A stretch of DNA of 42,018 nucleotides. Source: Prevotella sp. (lineage in GTDB: Bacteria; Bacteroidota; Bacteroidia; Bacteroidales; Bacteroidaceae). Where the stretch lies: the NCBI GenBank assembly GCA_022782305.1, contig JALFPC010000001.1, positions 1 through 42,018 of the forward strand, read 5' to 3'. This document shows positions 15,000 through 23,650 of this stretch, in pieces (positions within the stretch are counted from its first letter, which is position 1; each line of letters opens with the position of its first letter). The notes below the pieces were generated by a model. The model was not told the DNA's origin, searched no databases, and saw only the letters and a list, made by a program, of their open reading frames with translations. Made by a program: the position numbers and the translations under genes.

Positions 15000-16658
15000 T
15001 TATTGTGCGTATGTGATGCTCATGCTCACGATGCGCAACTGCGATGCAGCACCGCTGGTCTGGCTTACGTCTGTGATGGTGGTAGTGGCATTGTTGATGC
15101 CTGTGATGCTTATCACTGCATCATTGGTGGCCAAGGTGCCAGGGTCGGCTGTTATGTCGCCAGAAGCATTGTAGATGGTACCATTGAAGTTGTCGCAGTG
15201 AATGGTTATCGATGCGATGGTTTTGGTTGCCTTCACGGTCATGGTGTTCTTTGGATACATGCGGAAGTTGGTACCGGTTTTGTAATACTTGGGTGCATTG
15301 TTGTTGCCGCCAGAGGCGAAGGTGAGGGTGGTGCCATCAGAGAGTGTGAGTGTACCGAGGGCTGTATTATTGTCGAGTCCGAAGTCAGCGGCTTTTACTG
15401 TTATGGTGTTGCCATCCACGGTGCCAGGGGTGCCGCCAGGGTTGTCGCCAGGATTATCGCCAGTGTTGTCGCCGCCTGTGCTACCGCTTTCTGCCTTGCC
15501 TTCCTTAACCACGAGGTTTTTGACCTCCCATGTGGCTGAATTGTCTTCGCAGGCATAATAGAGGGCCAGCACCACATTGTCTTTGCCGATAAGTGCTGCG
15601 GGCACGTCAACAGAATACTTGTACCATGTGTTCCAGTCGGAACCCTCAGTCAGTGTGCCTGTAATGTCGGTCCAAGTGGTTGTGGATGGGTCGCCAGTAT
15701 AGTTGGCGGTGATGAGTACCTTGTCGGCCACGCCTGGTTTGGCAGCGCCATAGTTGGTGTAATAGCGCAGGATATAGTCGAAGTTTACGCATGCTCCCTT
15801 AGATGATGAAAGGTTGATGGGCTGCGATACGATATAACTCTCAGAAGGTGTGGTGTTGGGGCTTACATATCCTGTAGCCTTGGCGCAACTGTAGTCGATA
15901 ATCCAAGGCAGACCCTTTATTGTTTTCACTGTGAATGAACCGAAAGAAGTGGCGAAGGTTTCATTGATATATTCGCCTTCACCCAGATTGCCGCCAGGGT
16001 TATCGCCAGGGTTATCGCCAGGATTGACAACCTCCGCTTTTCCTTCTTTGACAGCCAGAGATTTAACCTCCCATGTGGAAGACTGCGAGGCGGTGCAGGT
16101 GTGGCGCAGGGCCAAACGCACCTTGCCACCGATGAAGTCGGCGGGGATATTGGAAGCCACGTCTACGAAGTCGAAACTGCTATTGACGCCCTCGGTGGAG
16201 TAGTGTATGGCCACCCATGTAGCCTTGGTGGGGTCGTCTGCATAGTCTTTGCTGATGAGCAGTGCGTTGTTGGTGTTGATATCGGCGCGCTCGTAGTTGA
16301 GTGCGTATGTCATCTCCACGTGAGCCTCTTTGGCATTGGTGAGGTCTATCTCGGGGCTTACGAGATATGTTACTCCAGCCTGGTTTGACTTAGAACCCGA
16401 TCCGTAGTCTTTGTATCCTGTGATGCATGCACTTGAGTAGTCTATCTCCCAAGCGATGTTTTCATTGTTGCCTATTGACTTAAAGTCGCCGAGCGATGAT
16501 GTAAAACTCTGGTCGAGATAGACGCCCTCGGGTAGTTCGGTGTCGCCACCATTGTCTGCACTGCCTGGAATCTCGTATGGAGCAGGCACATCCTCACAAC
16601 TTGCCAATGCAAATGCCGCCATTGAGAGGGCCAAGAATGATTTTATTACCTTTTTCAT
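15000..16658 (-). CDS. Lipoprotein with two choice-of-anchor J domains and a C-terminal beta domain
   Basis: 552 residues. Lipobox ALASC with C21. Two related modules (about 45-205 and 228-387) share AWEIDYSSA/PWIIDYSCA, YLVSPEIDL/YIVSQPINL and STWEVKSLAVKEGKAE/ATWEVKNLVVKEGKAE, the pattern of choice-of-anchor J (cleaved-adhesin-like) jelly-roll domains. They are joined by NPGDNPGDNPGG-type linkers (212-224, 400-410). A third, different domain (about 417-552) is Thr/Asn-rich and beta-strand-like. It is probably a surface lipoprotein that binds a ligand for the adjacent TonB receptor. The enzymatic residues of a nuclease are not seen. It is third in the receptor operon. Confidence 0.78.
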   Translation of the reverse strand: MKKVIKSFLALSMAAFALASCEDVPAPYEIPGSADNGGDTELPEGVYLDQSFTSSLGDFKSIGNNENIAWEIDYSSACITGYKDYGSGSKSNQAGVTYLVSPEIDLTNAKEAHVEMTYALNYERADINTNNALLISKDYADDPTKATWVAIHYSTEGVNSSFDFVDVASNIPADFIGGKVRLALRHTCTASQSSTWEVKSLAVKEGKAEVVNPGDNPGDNPGGNLGEGEYINETFATSFGSFTVKTIKGLPWIIDYSCAKATGYVSPNTTPSESYIVSQPINLSSSKGACVNFDYILRYYTNYGAAKPGVADKVLITANYTGDPSTTTWTDITGTLTEGSDWNTWYKYSVDVPAALIGKDNVVLALYYACEDNSATWEVKNLVVKEGKAESGSTGGDNTGDNPGDNPGGTPGTVDGNTITVKAADFGLDNNTALGTLTLSDGTTLTFASGGNNNAPKYYKTGTNFRMYPKNTMTVKATKTIASITIHCDNFNGTIYNASGDITADPGTLATNDAVISITGINNATTTITDVSQTSGAASQLRIVSMSITYAQ

Positions 16659-16697
16659 AATATGATGTCTGTTTTTTTATTTCTGTTTTTTTTATTC

Positions 16698-16717
16698 GGT
16701 GGAGAAAGGTTTCCACC
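16698..16717 (-). promoter_or_regulatory. Small hairpin between two operon genes
   Basis: GGTGGA (16698-16703) pairs with TCCACC (16712-16717) in the 87-base gap between the DUF5689 and anchor-J genes. No T-run follows on the minus strand, so it is more likely an mRNA-stability or processing element than a terminator. Confidence 0.35.
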
Positions 16718-16745
16718 TTACATATAATAATGTGTAGTCAGTGGG

Positions 16746-17636
16746 TTATTGAGCTTTATAAGGTTCCACGTCGTTGATGTCTCTTAGGAGTATCTGCCAT
16801 GTGGTGCCATAGCGTGTGAACACTCCTGTGAGGTTGAGTGCCTCCTTGGGCATAACCAGTCCAGCGAAGTCGGCATAGGTGCTTGACCTTACCACGAGGT
16901 AGCTTGACGAGAAGCCTGCAATCTGTCTGCTCACGCCATTGCCAGCATCCTTTTCGCTGCTTGGTGCGAAGGTTTTCTTGCCGTCGGCTTCTTTTAACTT
17001 CACGTTTTTGATGGTCATCAGTTTGCCACTGTTTTCATAGAGGTAGGTCTTGTCTTTGAGCTTGTCTACATCAAACTCTTCTGCCACAACCTTGGTTGGG
17101 TCGGCCTTGCCAATGAGTTTGAAGTGCTGCTGCCAAAGCACCTGGCTCATGCGGCTTGGGAATGTCTTGCCGCTGGCATTGGTATAAGCGGTGCCTATCT
17201 GAGCCTGATAGCCATAGGTGCCTATATATAGTCCCTTGAGGTCAACGAGTATCTCCTGTCCCACAGGCAGATAAGCGAAGAGACCGCCCTGAGAGATGCA
17301 GATGAGGATGGAGGCGGTGCCATCGTCTACGGCAATCTCGCTATACACGTTGCCACCCACGTCGTTGGCGGTGACGATAGCCTTGATTTGGCAATCCTCT
17401 GTGATGCGGGCAGTGTCGTTTTGAACGGAGTTGCTCACACCTATATATTTGTCTTTCAATTCCTTGATGGTTACCACATTGGTCTCCTGCAGGCTGTTGT
17501 TGCCGAAATAGTCGCTGGGGTTTACATTGCCTGTCTCCCAATCGCTGTCAAAGAGTCCCTTGTCGCCATCCATGCATCCAACCATCACCATGCTGGTGCA
17601 TATTGCAAATAGATATCTTAATGTGTTCATTGTCAT
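16746..17636 (-). CDS. DUF5689 domain lipoprotein
   Basis: 296 residues. Signal peptide with lipobox VMVGC (C21). The pattern TIKELKDKYIG, CQIKAIVTANDVGGNVYSEI, AVDDGTASILICI and VDLKGLYIGTYGYQAQIG is that of DUF5689, an OB-like all-beta domain found next to TonB receptors in Bacteroidetes. A second half (about 185-296) ends in GVFTRYGTTWQILLRDINDV, which again looks OB-like. It starts seven bases after the receptor stop, so the two are co-transcribed. I expect it to be a surface or periplasmic partner of the receptor. OB folds can bind nucleic acid, which is suggestive here but not proof. Confidence 0.8.
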   Translation of the reverse strand: MTMNTLRYLFAICTSMVMVGCMDGDKGLFDSDWETGNVNPSDYFGNNSLQETNVVTIKELKDKYIGVSNSVQNDTARITEDCQIKAIVTANDVGGNVYSEIAVDDGTASILICISQGGLFAYLPVGQEILVDLKGLYIGTYGYQAQIGTAYTNASGKTFPSRMSQVLWQQHFKLIGKADPTKVVAEEFDVDKLKDKTYLYENSGKLMTIKNVKLKEADGKKTFAPSSEKDAGNGVSRQIAGFSSSYLVVRSSTYADFAGLVMPKEALNLTGVFTRYGTTWQILLRDINDVEPYKAQ

Positions 17637-17642
17637 GCGATT

Positions 17643-20162
17643 TTAGAATTTGTATGTGAGGTTGAGCATGCCGTTGGTACCGAAAGCATAGAATTTCTTA
17701 GGGTTTTTGGTAAACTTATAACCTCGTGAGTTGCCCGACTCCACAGAGGTGTCGCTGCGTGCCTGCTCATATCCTCCTGTGCAGATGTCGGTATTATTGA
17801 GGATATTGTTTACTGTGAGGTTTATAGACAGAGAACCATGCTTGAGATAGATGCTCTTGCCTATGGAGGCATCGAGCATGAAACCGCCCTTACCCTCAGA
17901 CTGGTCTGGTCTTACGGGTTCGCCGTTGAAGTGGTCTACAACCGACTCATAGCGATGATAGAGAGATGGGCTGAGATAGATCTTGTCGTAATAGTTGCCG
18001 TTTACGTCGATAAACCATCCACCCTTGTGGAAACTGGCGATGAGGCTCTGGGCAAGCAGTGGGGTGCCAGACTCATGCAAGCCATTAGTGTAGCAGGTTT
18101 CAGGGTCGCCATATTCTGCACTTGTTGAATACATGTATCTAACCTTGGCATCGTTGGCATATTGAGCCTGGCTCAGTGTGCCGATGGCCTTGATGTTGAA
18201 TGCCGACGAGAGTTTGAAGTTGAGACCGTATTCTACTCCGAAATATTCCTTCTCCACTCCAGTGAGCGACACATAAGAGAACGAGTTTGCATCGTCGAAA
18301 TAGAAGCACTGCCACTCTGTGGCATCCTCAACGTATGAATAGTAGGCGCTGAGGTTAGCCTTGAGCCAGTTGTTGCTGAACTGATAGCCTACTTCGAATG
18401 AGCGCACCTGCTCGTTTTTGAGGTTTGTGACAAAGTCGTTGTTTATCTCAGGAGCCGCAAATGATGTGTTGGCAGTAGGGGCTCTCCATTCGTAGCCCAT
18501 GCCGAGGGCGAGGGTGTGACCGCGACCAAGGTCGAGGTTGGCACCTGCTTTCATACCACCATCGAGGAAGTGGGCCACGCCGCTCTTGCCGTAAGAGTTG
18601 TTGGCAGCCAGACCATTGCGCATCTTACCATCGCGCTGCATCTGCACACCACCGATGCGTGCGCTGATGAAACCATGCATGGCCTCCACATCACCAGAGT
18701 AAGTGGTCCAGGCCTGTGCCTTGTCTACGAGTATGTTATAGTCATACTGGTATTTGTCGCCCACCTTGAGAGAAGCGTTGGGGTGGTTGAGGTCATACTG
18801 CAGTTTGTCGGAGCCAGGGGCATAGTTGCTCGATGCGTATGAGTTGATATTGTGCATATATTCGGCTCCGAGCAGGTCGTCGATGGTAAGATAGTGGAAT
18901 CCCTTGTTTGTAGACATGTTCATGCCGATGTTGAGCACCGATTTATTGCTTAGTTGTGCCCTGAGGGATGAACTGAGATTGATGGCCATCTGGTTGTTGT
19001 GTCTGGCTATGATATAATACATGGCATCCTGTCCAGCTGCGTTGGCTCCATAGTTTGAGGCTATGAGTTTGTCGAAGTTTATCTGCCTGTTGGCCTTGCT
19101 CGACGAGAGGAAGTCGTAAGCGGAGTTCCAGTCGGCCAGCGCCTGCTCGGTGCGGTAACTGTCGTCATCCTTGTCCCATGGGTCATAGAAACGACTTGGC
19201 ATCACCTTATAATAATCTGGCTGTGGGTTGTCGGAGTTGTTGTAGTTTAGTTTGGTGCTCTTATACATGCTGTATTTGCCACTGAGCGTGGTGGTGAGCT
19301 TTAGGTTGTCGTTGATTTTCCAGTCCCATGTAAACATCGCAGATGGGGCGAAATCGTTGATAACCCTCGAGTTGCGCTTCTTGCCGTTTTGATATCCCCA
19401 ATATGGGTTGTAGAATCTGTCGTTGGCAATCCAGTACATCTCATCTGTGGAAGCACCTTGCGATGCCCTCTCAGTGGGGTTTCCCCATGTGACGAACGAG
19501 AGGCTGTGCTTGTCGTTGATAACCTTTTCAGCCCCAAGGAAGTAAGAAAGCGAGTTATAGAATGTGCCTTCTACATATCCCTGGTTGGCCCAGCGGTAGG
19601 TGAGGTTGCCAGTGAAAGCCCAACCATTTTCCATCAGTCCAGTATTGTAGGTATACATACCTCTGAAGGTGTAGTTGCGGTTGGTGCCCATGAGAGAAGC
19701 CTTGTGTCCAGCGGCAAAGTGGCTTGGACGGAAATTGTAGTTGTTGCTTCCGCCCATTGCAGTCATTGAGAAGTTGTTGTCTTCAAACGGCAATGAGTAT
19801 TCCACATCTCTCGTCTGATTGTTAAGACCTCCAACGAGAGAGAATCTAAACTGTCCCGACTCAGGGTCGTTCATGGGAGCACCATTGATATAAATCTCGT
19901 TGTACTTTTGGTTAAAAGCTCTGTATCTGAACCTCATTGGGCTAAACAGATACCCTACTTCACTTGCATAGATATTACTGTTGGAACGGATGATGGTGAC
20001 ATTCTGCGACATGTCGTCATCTTCGCCCAACTGAGATTCTGTGAAAGTGAAAGCTTGTTCGCTCTGTTCAGCCTTCTTATCGCCTTGGTCCTTGTTGCTC
20101 TGGGCGAAGGCGCAGGTTGAACAGCATAAAGCCATCACGGCCAATTTAAGCTTCTTCTGCAT
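17643..20162 (-). CDS. TonB-dependent outer membrane receptor
   Basis: 839 residues from ATG at 20162, with a clean signal peptide (1-21, ending CAFAQ). Upstream starts at 20234 or nearby are excluded by the promoter at 20204-20235; 20189 remains possible. The plug region is short (NIYASEVGYLFSPMRFRYRAF, YINGAPMNDPESGQFRF) and there is no N-terminal carboxypeptidase-regulatory-like domain, unlike SusC. A long beta-barrel follows, with Tyr/Asn-rich strands and a terminal aromatic motif (NLTYKF). No SusD gene is present. Its partners are instead the DUF5689 and anchor-J lipoproteins. It probably imports a large ligand with energy from TonB. Confidence 0.88.
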   Translation of the reverse strand: MQKKLKLAVMALCCSTCAFAQSNKDQGDKKAEQSEQAFTFTESQLGEDDDMSQNVTIIRSNSNIYASEVGYLFSPMRFRYRAFNQKYNEIYINGAPMNDPESGQFRFSLVGGLNNQTRDVEYSLPFEDNNFSMTAMGGSNNYNFRPSHFAAGHKASLMGTNRNYTFRGMYTYNTGLMENGWAFTGNLTYRWANQGYVEGTFYNSLSYFLGAEKVINDKHSLSFVTWGNPTERASQGASTDEMYWIANDRFYNPYWGYQNGKKRNSRVINDFAPSAMFTWDWKINDNLKLTTTLSGKYSMYKSTKLNYNNSDNPQPDYYKVMPSRFYDPWDKDDDSYRTEQALADWNSAYDFLSSSKANRQINFDKLIASNYGANAAGQDAMYYIIARHNNQMAINLSSSLRAQLSNKSVLNIGMNMSTNKGFHYLTIDDLLGAEYMHNINSYASSNYAPGSDKLQYDLNHPNASLKVGDKYQYDYNILVDKAQAWTTYSGDVEAMHGFISARIGGVQMQRDGKMRNGLAANNSYGKSGVAHFLDGGMKAGANLDLGRGHTLALGMGYEWRAPTANTSFAAPEINNDFVTNLKNEQVRSFEVGYQFSNNWLKANLSAYYSYVEDATEWQCFYFDDANSFSYVSLTGVEKEYFGVEYGLNFKLSSAFNIKAIGTLSQAQYANDAKVRYMYSTSAEYGDPETCYTNGLHESGTPLLAQSLIASFHKGGWFIDVNGNYYDKIYLSPSLYHRYESVVDHFNGEPVRPDQSEGKGGFMLDASIGKSIYLKHGSLSINLTVNNILNNTDICTGGYEQARSDTSVESGNSRGYKFTKNPKKFYAFGTNGMLNLTYKF

Positions 20163-20203
20163 AGAATTTAGTTGTATTATTATGTTCATTTTATTAAGTT
20201 TTG

Positions 20204-20235
20204 CAAAGTAACACATTTTTTTCTTAATTCGCAAA
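20204..20235 (-). promoter_or_regulatory. Promoter of the TonB receptor operon
   Basis: Minus strand TTTG at 20235-20232 and TTACTTTG at 20211-20204 (one mismatch in the TA), spacing 20. It shares a 225-base gap with the divergent EEP promoter. Confidence 0.65.
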
Positions 20236-20335
20236 TGATTATAGGTTATTTTTTTGTTAAAATACCATTTACATAACGTTACCAGCCAGATAATGGTATT
20301 AAATTGCTGTTAAAAGGAAATATTTTCACTAAACT

Positions 20336-20368
20336 ATTGCTTTTTTTAATATAAAATTCCGATATTTG
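20336..20368 (+). promoter_or_regulatory. Promoter of the EEP-udk operon
   Basis: ATTG at 20336-20339 and GATATTTG at 20361-20368 (one mismatch), spacing 21, about 20 bases before the ATG. It is divergent from the receptor promoter, so both could share control. Confidence 0.55.
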
Positions 20369-20387
20369 CACAAACAATTAAAACAAT

Positions 20388-21446
20388 ATGATGAGAAAGG
20401 TATTTGCATTGTGGATTTTGCTGCTTATCTGCGGCATTGAAACCATTGATGCGCAGCAGCGCAAACTGACGGCATACGCCGTGGGATTCTACAACCAGGA
20501 GAACCTCTTTGACACTTGTCATGACGAGGGCAAACGTGACTATGATTTCCTGCCAGATGGCTCGTATAAGTGGAACGGCATGAAATACAGCCATAAACTG
20601 CGTAATATGGCACAGGCTCTGGCAGACATGGGCACAGACATAATGCCTAAGTCTATAGGTTGCGCCATCATCGGACTTTCTGAGGTGGAAAACGCAAAGG
20701 CACTCACAGACCTTATAAATCAGGAACCACTCAAGGCCAGAGGATATCAATTCTGCCACGTGGAAGGACCAGACAAACGAGGAGTAGACTGTGCACTGCT
20801 CTATAATCCTACACTCTTCACACCAACAGATGTCCACCTCTATCCATACGTGCAGACATTAGAGAAAGACAGCAATTACTATACACGCGGTTTCCTTACG
20901 GTGAAGGGCACCATGGCAGGAGAAGAGATTGCAGTAATAGTGTGCCACTGGCCAAGCCGATTTAATGGTTCATTCTATCGTGAGCAGGGTGGGCATCAGG
21001 TAAAGCATCTCAAGGACTCGCTGCTGGCTGCAAATCCAAATCTCAAAATCATGGTGATGGGCGACATGAATGACGACCCCATGGACAAGAGCATGAGCGA
21101 GGCTCTTGGGGCAAAACGCGAAATCAAAGACGTGAAAGAGGGCGACATGTATAACCCCTGGTGGAACGAATTGGCCAAAAATCGTAGGGGCACACTCTTT
21201 TATGACGGTAGATGGAACCTCTTCGACCAAATAGTGTTTACACCAAACATGATCGATATGACAGGCAAAAAAGAATTCAAAACACTCACTTTCTATAAAC
21301 ATCAAATATTCCGCCGAGATTATCTCATACAGCAGGAAGGAAAATACAAGGGCAACCCCAAGCGTACACATGCCGGAGGGGTGTGGCTCGACGGATATAG
21401 CGACCACCTACCAGTGGTGGTATACCTCGTGAAAGAGAGCAAATAA
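20388..21446 (+). CDS. Secreted endonuclease/exonuclease/phosphatase family protein (copy 1)
   Basis: 352 residues. Signal peptide ending at about residue 22 (DAQQ). EEP-fold motifs: FYNQENLFDTCHD (34-46), metal ligand Glu in LSEVEN (E99/E101), catalytic and metal residues in VMGDMNDDP (about 220-228), HAGGVWLDGYSDHLPVVV with the terminal SDH. The family hydrolyses phosphodiesters, including those of nucleic acids, or phosphomonoesters. It is first in a four-gene run with uridine kinase, a histidine phosphatase and a second EEP protein. Divergence from the TonB receptor suggests a nuclease or nucleotide-phosphatase role outside the cytosol. The exact substrate is unknown. Confidence 0.85.
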   Translation: MMRKVFALWILLLICGIETIDAQQRKLTAYAVGFYNQENLFDTCHDEGKRDYDFLPDGSYKWNGMKYSHKLRNMAQALADMGTDIMPKSIGCAIIGLSEVENAKALTDLINQEPLKARGYQFCHVEGPDKRGVDCALLYNPTLFTPTDVHLYPYVQTLEKDSNYYTRGFLTVKGTMAGEEIAVIVCHWPSRFNGSFYREQGGHQVKHLKDSLLAANPNLKIMVMGDMNDDPMDKSMSEALGAKREIKDVKEGDMYNPWWNELAKNRRGTLFYDGRWNLFDQIVFTPNMIDMTGKKEFKTLTFYKHQIFRRDYLIQQEGKYKGNPKRTHAGGVWLDGYSDHLPVVVYLVKESK

Positions 21447-21464
21447 CATAACACATACCATATT

Positions 21465-22091
21465 ATGACAATCATTGGAATAGCAGGAGGTACGGGCTCG
21501 GGAAAGACCACCGTGGTTAGGAAAATAGCAGAGGCACTGCCACCGCACTATGTAACGGTGGTGCCGCTCGATTCTTATTATAATGATACCACACACATGA
21601 CTGAGGAGGAGCGCAGGGCAATAAATTTCGACCATCCCGATGCCTTCGACTGGAAACTGCTTATCGAACATGTGAAGAAACTGAAGGCCGGAGAGGCGGT
21701 GGAGCAACCCACATATTCGTATATAAAATGCAACCGACAGCCCGAAACAGTGCACGTGGAACCAAAACCCGTGATTATCATCGAGGGTATCATGACACTG
21801 CTCAACAAAAAACTCCGTGATATGATGGACCTCAAGATATTTGTGGATACCGACAGCGATGAGAGACTGATACGAAATATCCAAAGGGATGTGGTGGAGA
21901 GAGGACGAACCGTGGAGATGGTAATCGACAGATATCTCGACGTGCTCAAACCCATGCATGAGCAGTTTATCGAACCTACAAAGAAATATGCCGACCTCAT
22001 CATACCATTAGGAGGAGAAAACCAAAAGGGAATACATATCCTCAAAACTTATATAGAGAAAATTGTGGACAAAGAGAGCTTGGCTCTATAA
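21465..22091 (+). CDS. udk: Uridine kinase
   Basis: 208 residues, cytosolic. Walker A GGTGSGKTT at 8-16, PLDSYYNDTTHMTEEER (35-51), NFDHPDAFDW (54-63) and IIIEGIMTL (about 104-112) are hallmark features of uridine/cytidine kinase. It phosphorylates uridine and cytidine to UMP and CMP with ATP or GTP, the pyrimidine salvage step. It starts 18 bases after the upstream EEP gene and 11 bases before the next, so it is in the same operon. This is the cytosolic end of a possible nucleic-acid salvage route. Confidence 0.95.
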   Translation: MTIIGIAGGTGSGKTTVVRKIAEALPPHYVTVVPLDSYYNDTTHMTEEERRAINFDHPDAFDWKLLIEHVKKLKAGEAVEQPTYSYIKCNRQPETVHVEPKPVIIIEGIMTLLNKKLRDMMDLKIFVDTDSDERLIRNIQRDVVERGRTVEMVIDRYLDVLKPMHEQFIEPTKKYADLIIPLGGENQKGIHILKTYIEKIVDKESLAL

Positions 22092-22102
22092 TATTAGGAG
22101 AT

Positions 22103-22609
22103 ATGACAGTATTGTATTTGGCAAGACACGGAGAGACGGTGGACAATGCCAACCAGATTTTGCAGGGGCAGACACAAGGCATGCTCAACGAAAAGGGACA
22201 AGAACAGGCTGAAAACCTGGCTAAAAGTCTGGATGGCATACAGATAGATGCCGTGATTGCCAGCGACCTCAAAAGAGCCGTAGACACGGCAGAGGTGATA
22301 GCCAAAAGGCGCTCATTGCCTCTGATTACTACCCCGCTACTGCGCGAGCGTGACTGGGGGTCCTTCACGGGACGCTTCATACCCGACCTCAAGGATGTAC
22401 CATGGCCCGATGATGTGGAGAGCATGGATGCTATGATGGAACGAGCCAGATTGTTTATGGACTGGCTTAGGCGCGACTATAGCCAGCAGACTGTGGTGGC
22501 GGTGGGGCATGGCATAATAAACAAGGTGATACAGGCCGTATACCATAACACAAGAACCAACAAGATACCGAGAATGACTAATGCCGAAGTGAGAAAACTG
22601 ATATTATGA
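22103..22609 (+). CDS. Histidine phosphatase family protein
   Basis: 168 residues. LARHGETVDN (R8, catalytic H9, E11) at the N-terminus, E/R pair in RERDWGSFTG (about 76-84) and second His in VAVGHGIINK (about 135) make the phosphoglycerate-mutase-like phosphatase site. Members act on sugar phosphates, nucleotides or cobalamin precursors (CobC). It is preceded by a ttaggag purine-rich site. Its stop overlaps the next start as ATGATG/TGA, indicating translational coupling to the second EEP gene. The substrate is not evident. In this operon a nucleotide or sugar phosphate is a reasonable guess. Confidence 0.85.
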   Translation: MTVLYLARHGETVDNANQILQGQTQGMLNEKGQEQAENLAKSLDGIQIDAVIASDLKRAVDTAEVIAKRRSLPLITTPLLRERDWGSFTGRFIPDLKDVPWPDDVESMDAMMERARLFMDWLRRDYSQQTVVAVGHGIINKVIQAVYHNTRTNKIPRMTNAEVRKLIL

Positions 22610-23610
22610 TGATATGCGCAATGGTGATGGCTTCGCTGCTATCGTTTATGGAACTCAACTGCGAAAACCTCTTTGATACCTGCCACGACAGCATGAAGCA
22701 GGATTATCAGTATCTGCCTGACTCGCCACGGCGATGGACTGGAGGAAAACTCTTCTGCAAGGTGAGAAACATTGCACAAACCATACTGATGGCTGGAGCA
22801 CAAAACGATGATAATGGCGGAATACCTGATATCGTGGCATTGTGCGAGGTGGAAAACGATACGGTGATGACCATGCTAACACGCCGCTCGCCCTTGCGCA
22901 CCTTCTTTTATGATTATCTTATGACATCATCGCCCGATGCAAGAGGAATAGACGTGGCACTGATGTATGACTCCACACGCTTTGTGCCCATCTGCCACCA
23001 ATGCTGGCGAGTGCAGATGCCAGAAGGGGAATCGCCTACCCGAGATGTCCTTTATGTGAAGGGTGTCACTTATAATCTCGACACACTGCACGTGATGGTG
23101 GTGCATGCGCCAAGTAGACTGGGTGGCAAACGCAAAACCGACGGCAAACGAATGGCTGTGGCTACGAGAGTGCGGCATGCCATCGACTCAATACAATCTA
23201 TCAATCCCAATGCTCATATCATCGTGGCAGGCGACTTCAATGCTGGTTTCAACGACAAAAGCCTCAATACCATCTGCGGCAATAGTATGACCGATGTGAC
23301 ACCTCGCAGAGAAAAAAGGCATGACGATATTAATGATGGCAATGAAACGAATGCTACTATTACTCGTGACAAGCGACATATCTTCGGCACCTACTGGTAT
23401 CAGGGACATTGGGAAACTATCGATCATGTATTGCTGAGCAATGGTTTGGCCAACCTCGTTGAGCGCTCGTTTATCATGACCGACACGGTACTTATAGAAT
23501 ATGACGAGCGCCAGGGCTGCTATAAACCGAGGCGCTCGTATAAAGGGTATCATTTCGACCCGAAAGGAGTAAGCGATCATCTACCTATAGTGGTGCGGAT
23601 GAGGCTATAA
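22606..23610 (+). CDS. Endonuclease/exonuclease/phosphatase family protein (copy 2)
   Basis: 334 residues. It is a paralogue of the gene at 20388: it shares ENLFDTCHDSMKQDYQYLPD against ENLFDTCHDEGKRDYDFLPD, plus the metal Glu in CEVEN (E81/E83), VAGDFNAG and GVSDHLPIVV. The N-terminal hydrophobic stretch is short (about 1-15) and less clearly a signal peptide than in copy 1, so location is uncertain. It starts at ATG 22606, overlapping the phosphatase stop; the adjacent ATG at 22609 is an alternative. The duplication inside one operon suggests two related phosphodiesters as substrates or two cell compartments. Confidence 0.82.
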   Translation: MMICAMVMASLLSFMELNCENLFDTCHDSMKQDYQYLPDSPRRWTGGKLFCKVRNIAQTILMAGAQNDDNGGIPDIVALCEVENDTVMTMLTRRSPLRTFFYDYLMTSSPDARGIDVALMYDSTRFVPICHQCWRVQMPEGESPTRDVLYVKGVTYNLDTLHVMVVHAPSRLGGKRKTDGKRMAVATRVRHAIDSIQSINPNAHIIVAGDFNAGFNDKSLNTICGNSMTDVTPRREKRHDDINDGNETNATITRDKRHIFGTYWYQGHWETIDHVLLSNGLANLVERSFIMTDTVLIEYDERQGCYKPRRSYKGYHFDPKGVSDHLPIVVRMRL

Positions 23611-23650
23611 TTCATATTAGTATAAGTATTGTTTGCATGTCCGTTCAGTG

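Noticed and set aside
17643..20162. SusC/SusD polysaccharide utilisation pair
   Set aside because: The receptor lacks the N-terminal regulatory domain of SusC and no SusD-like gene follows. The partners are DUF5689 and anchor-J lipoproteins.
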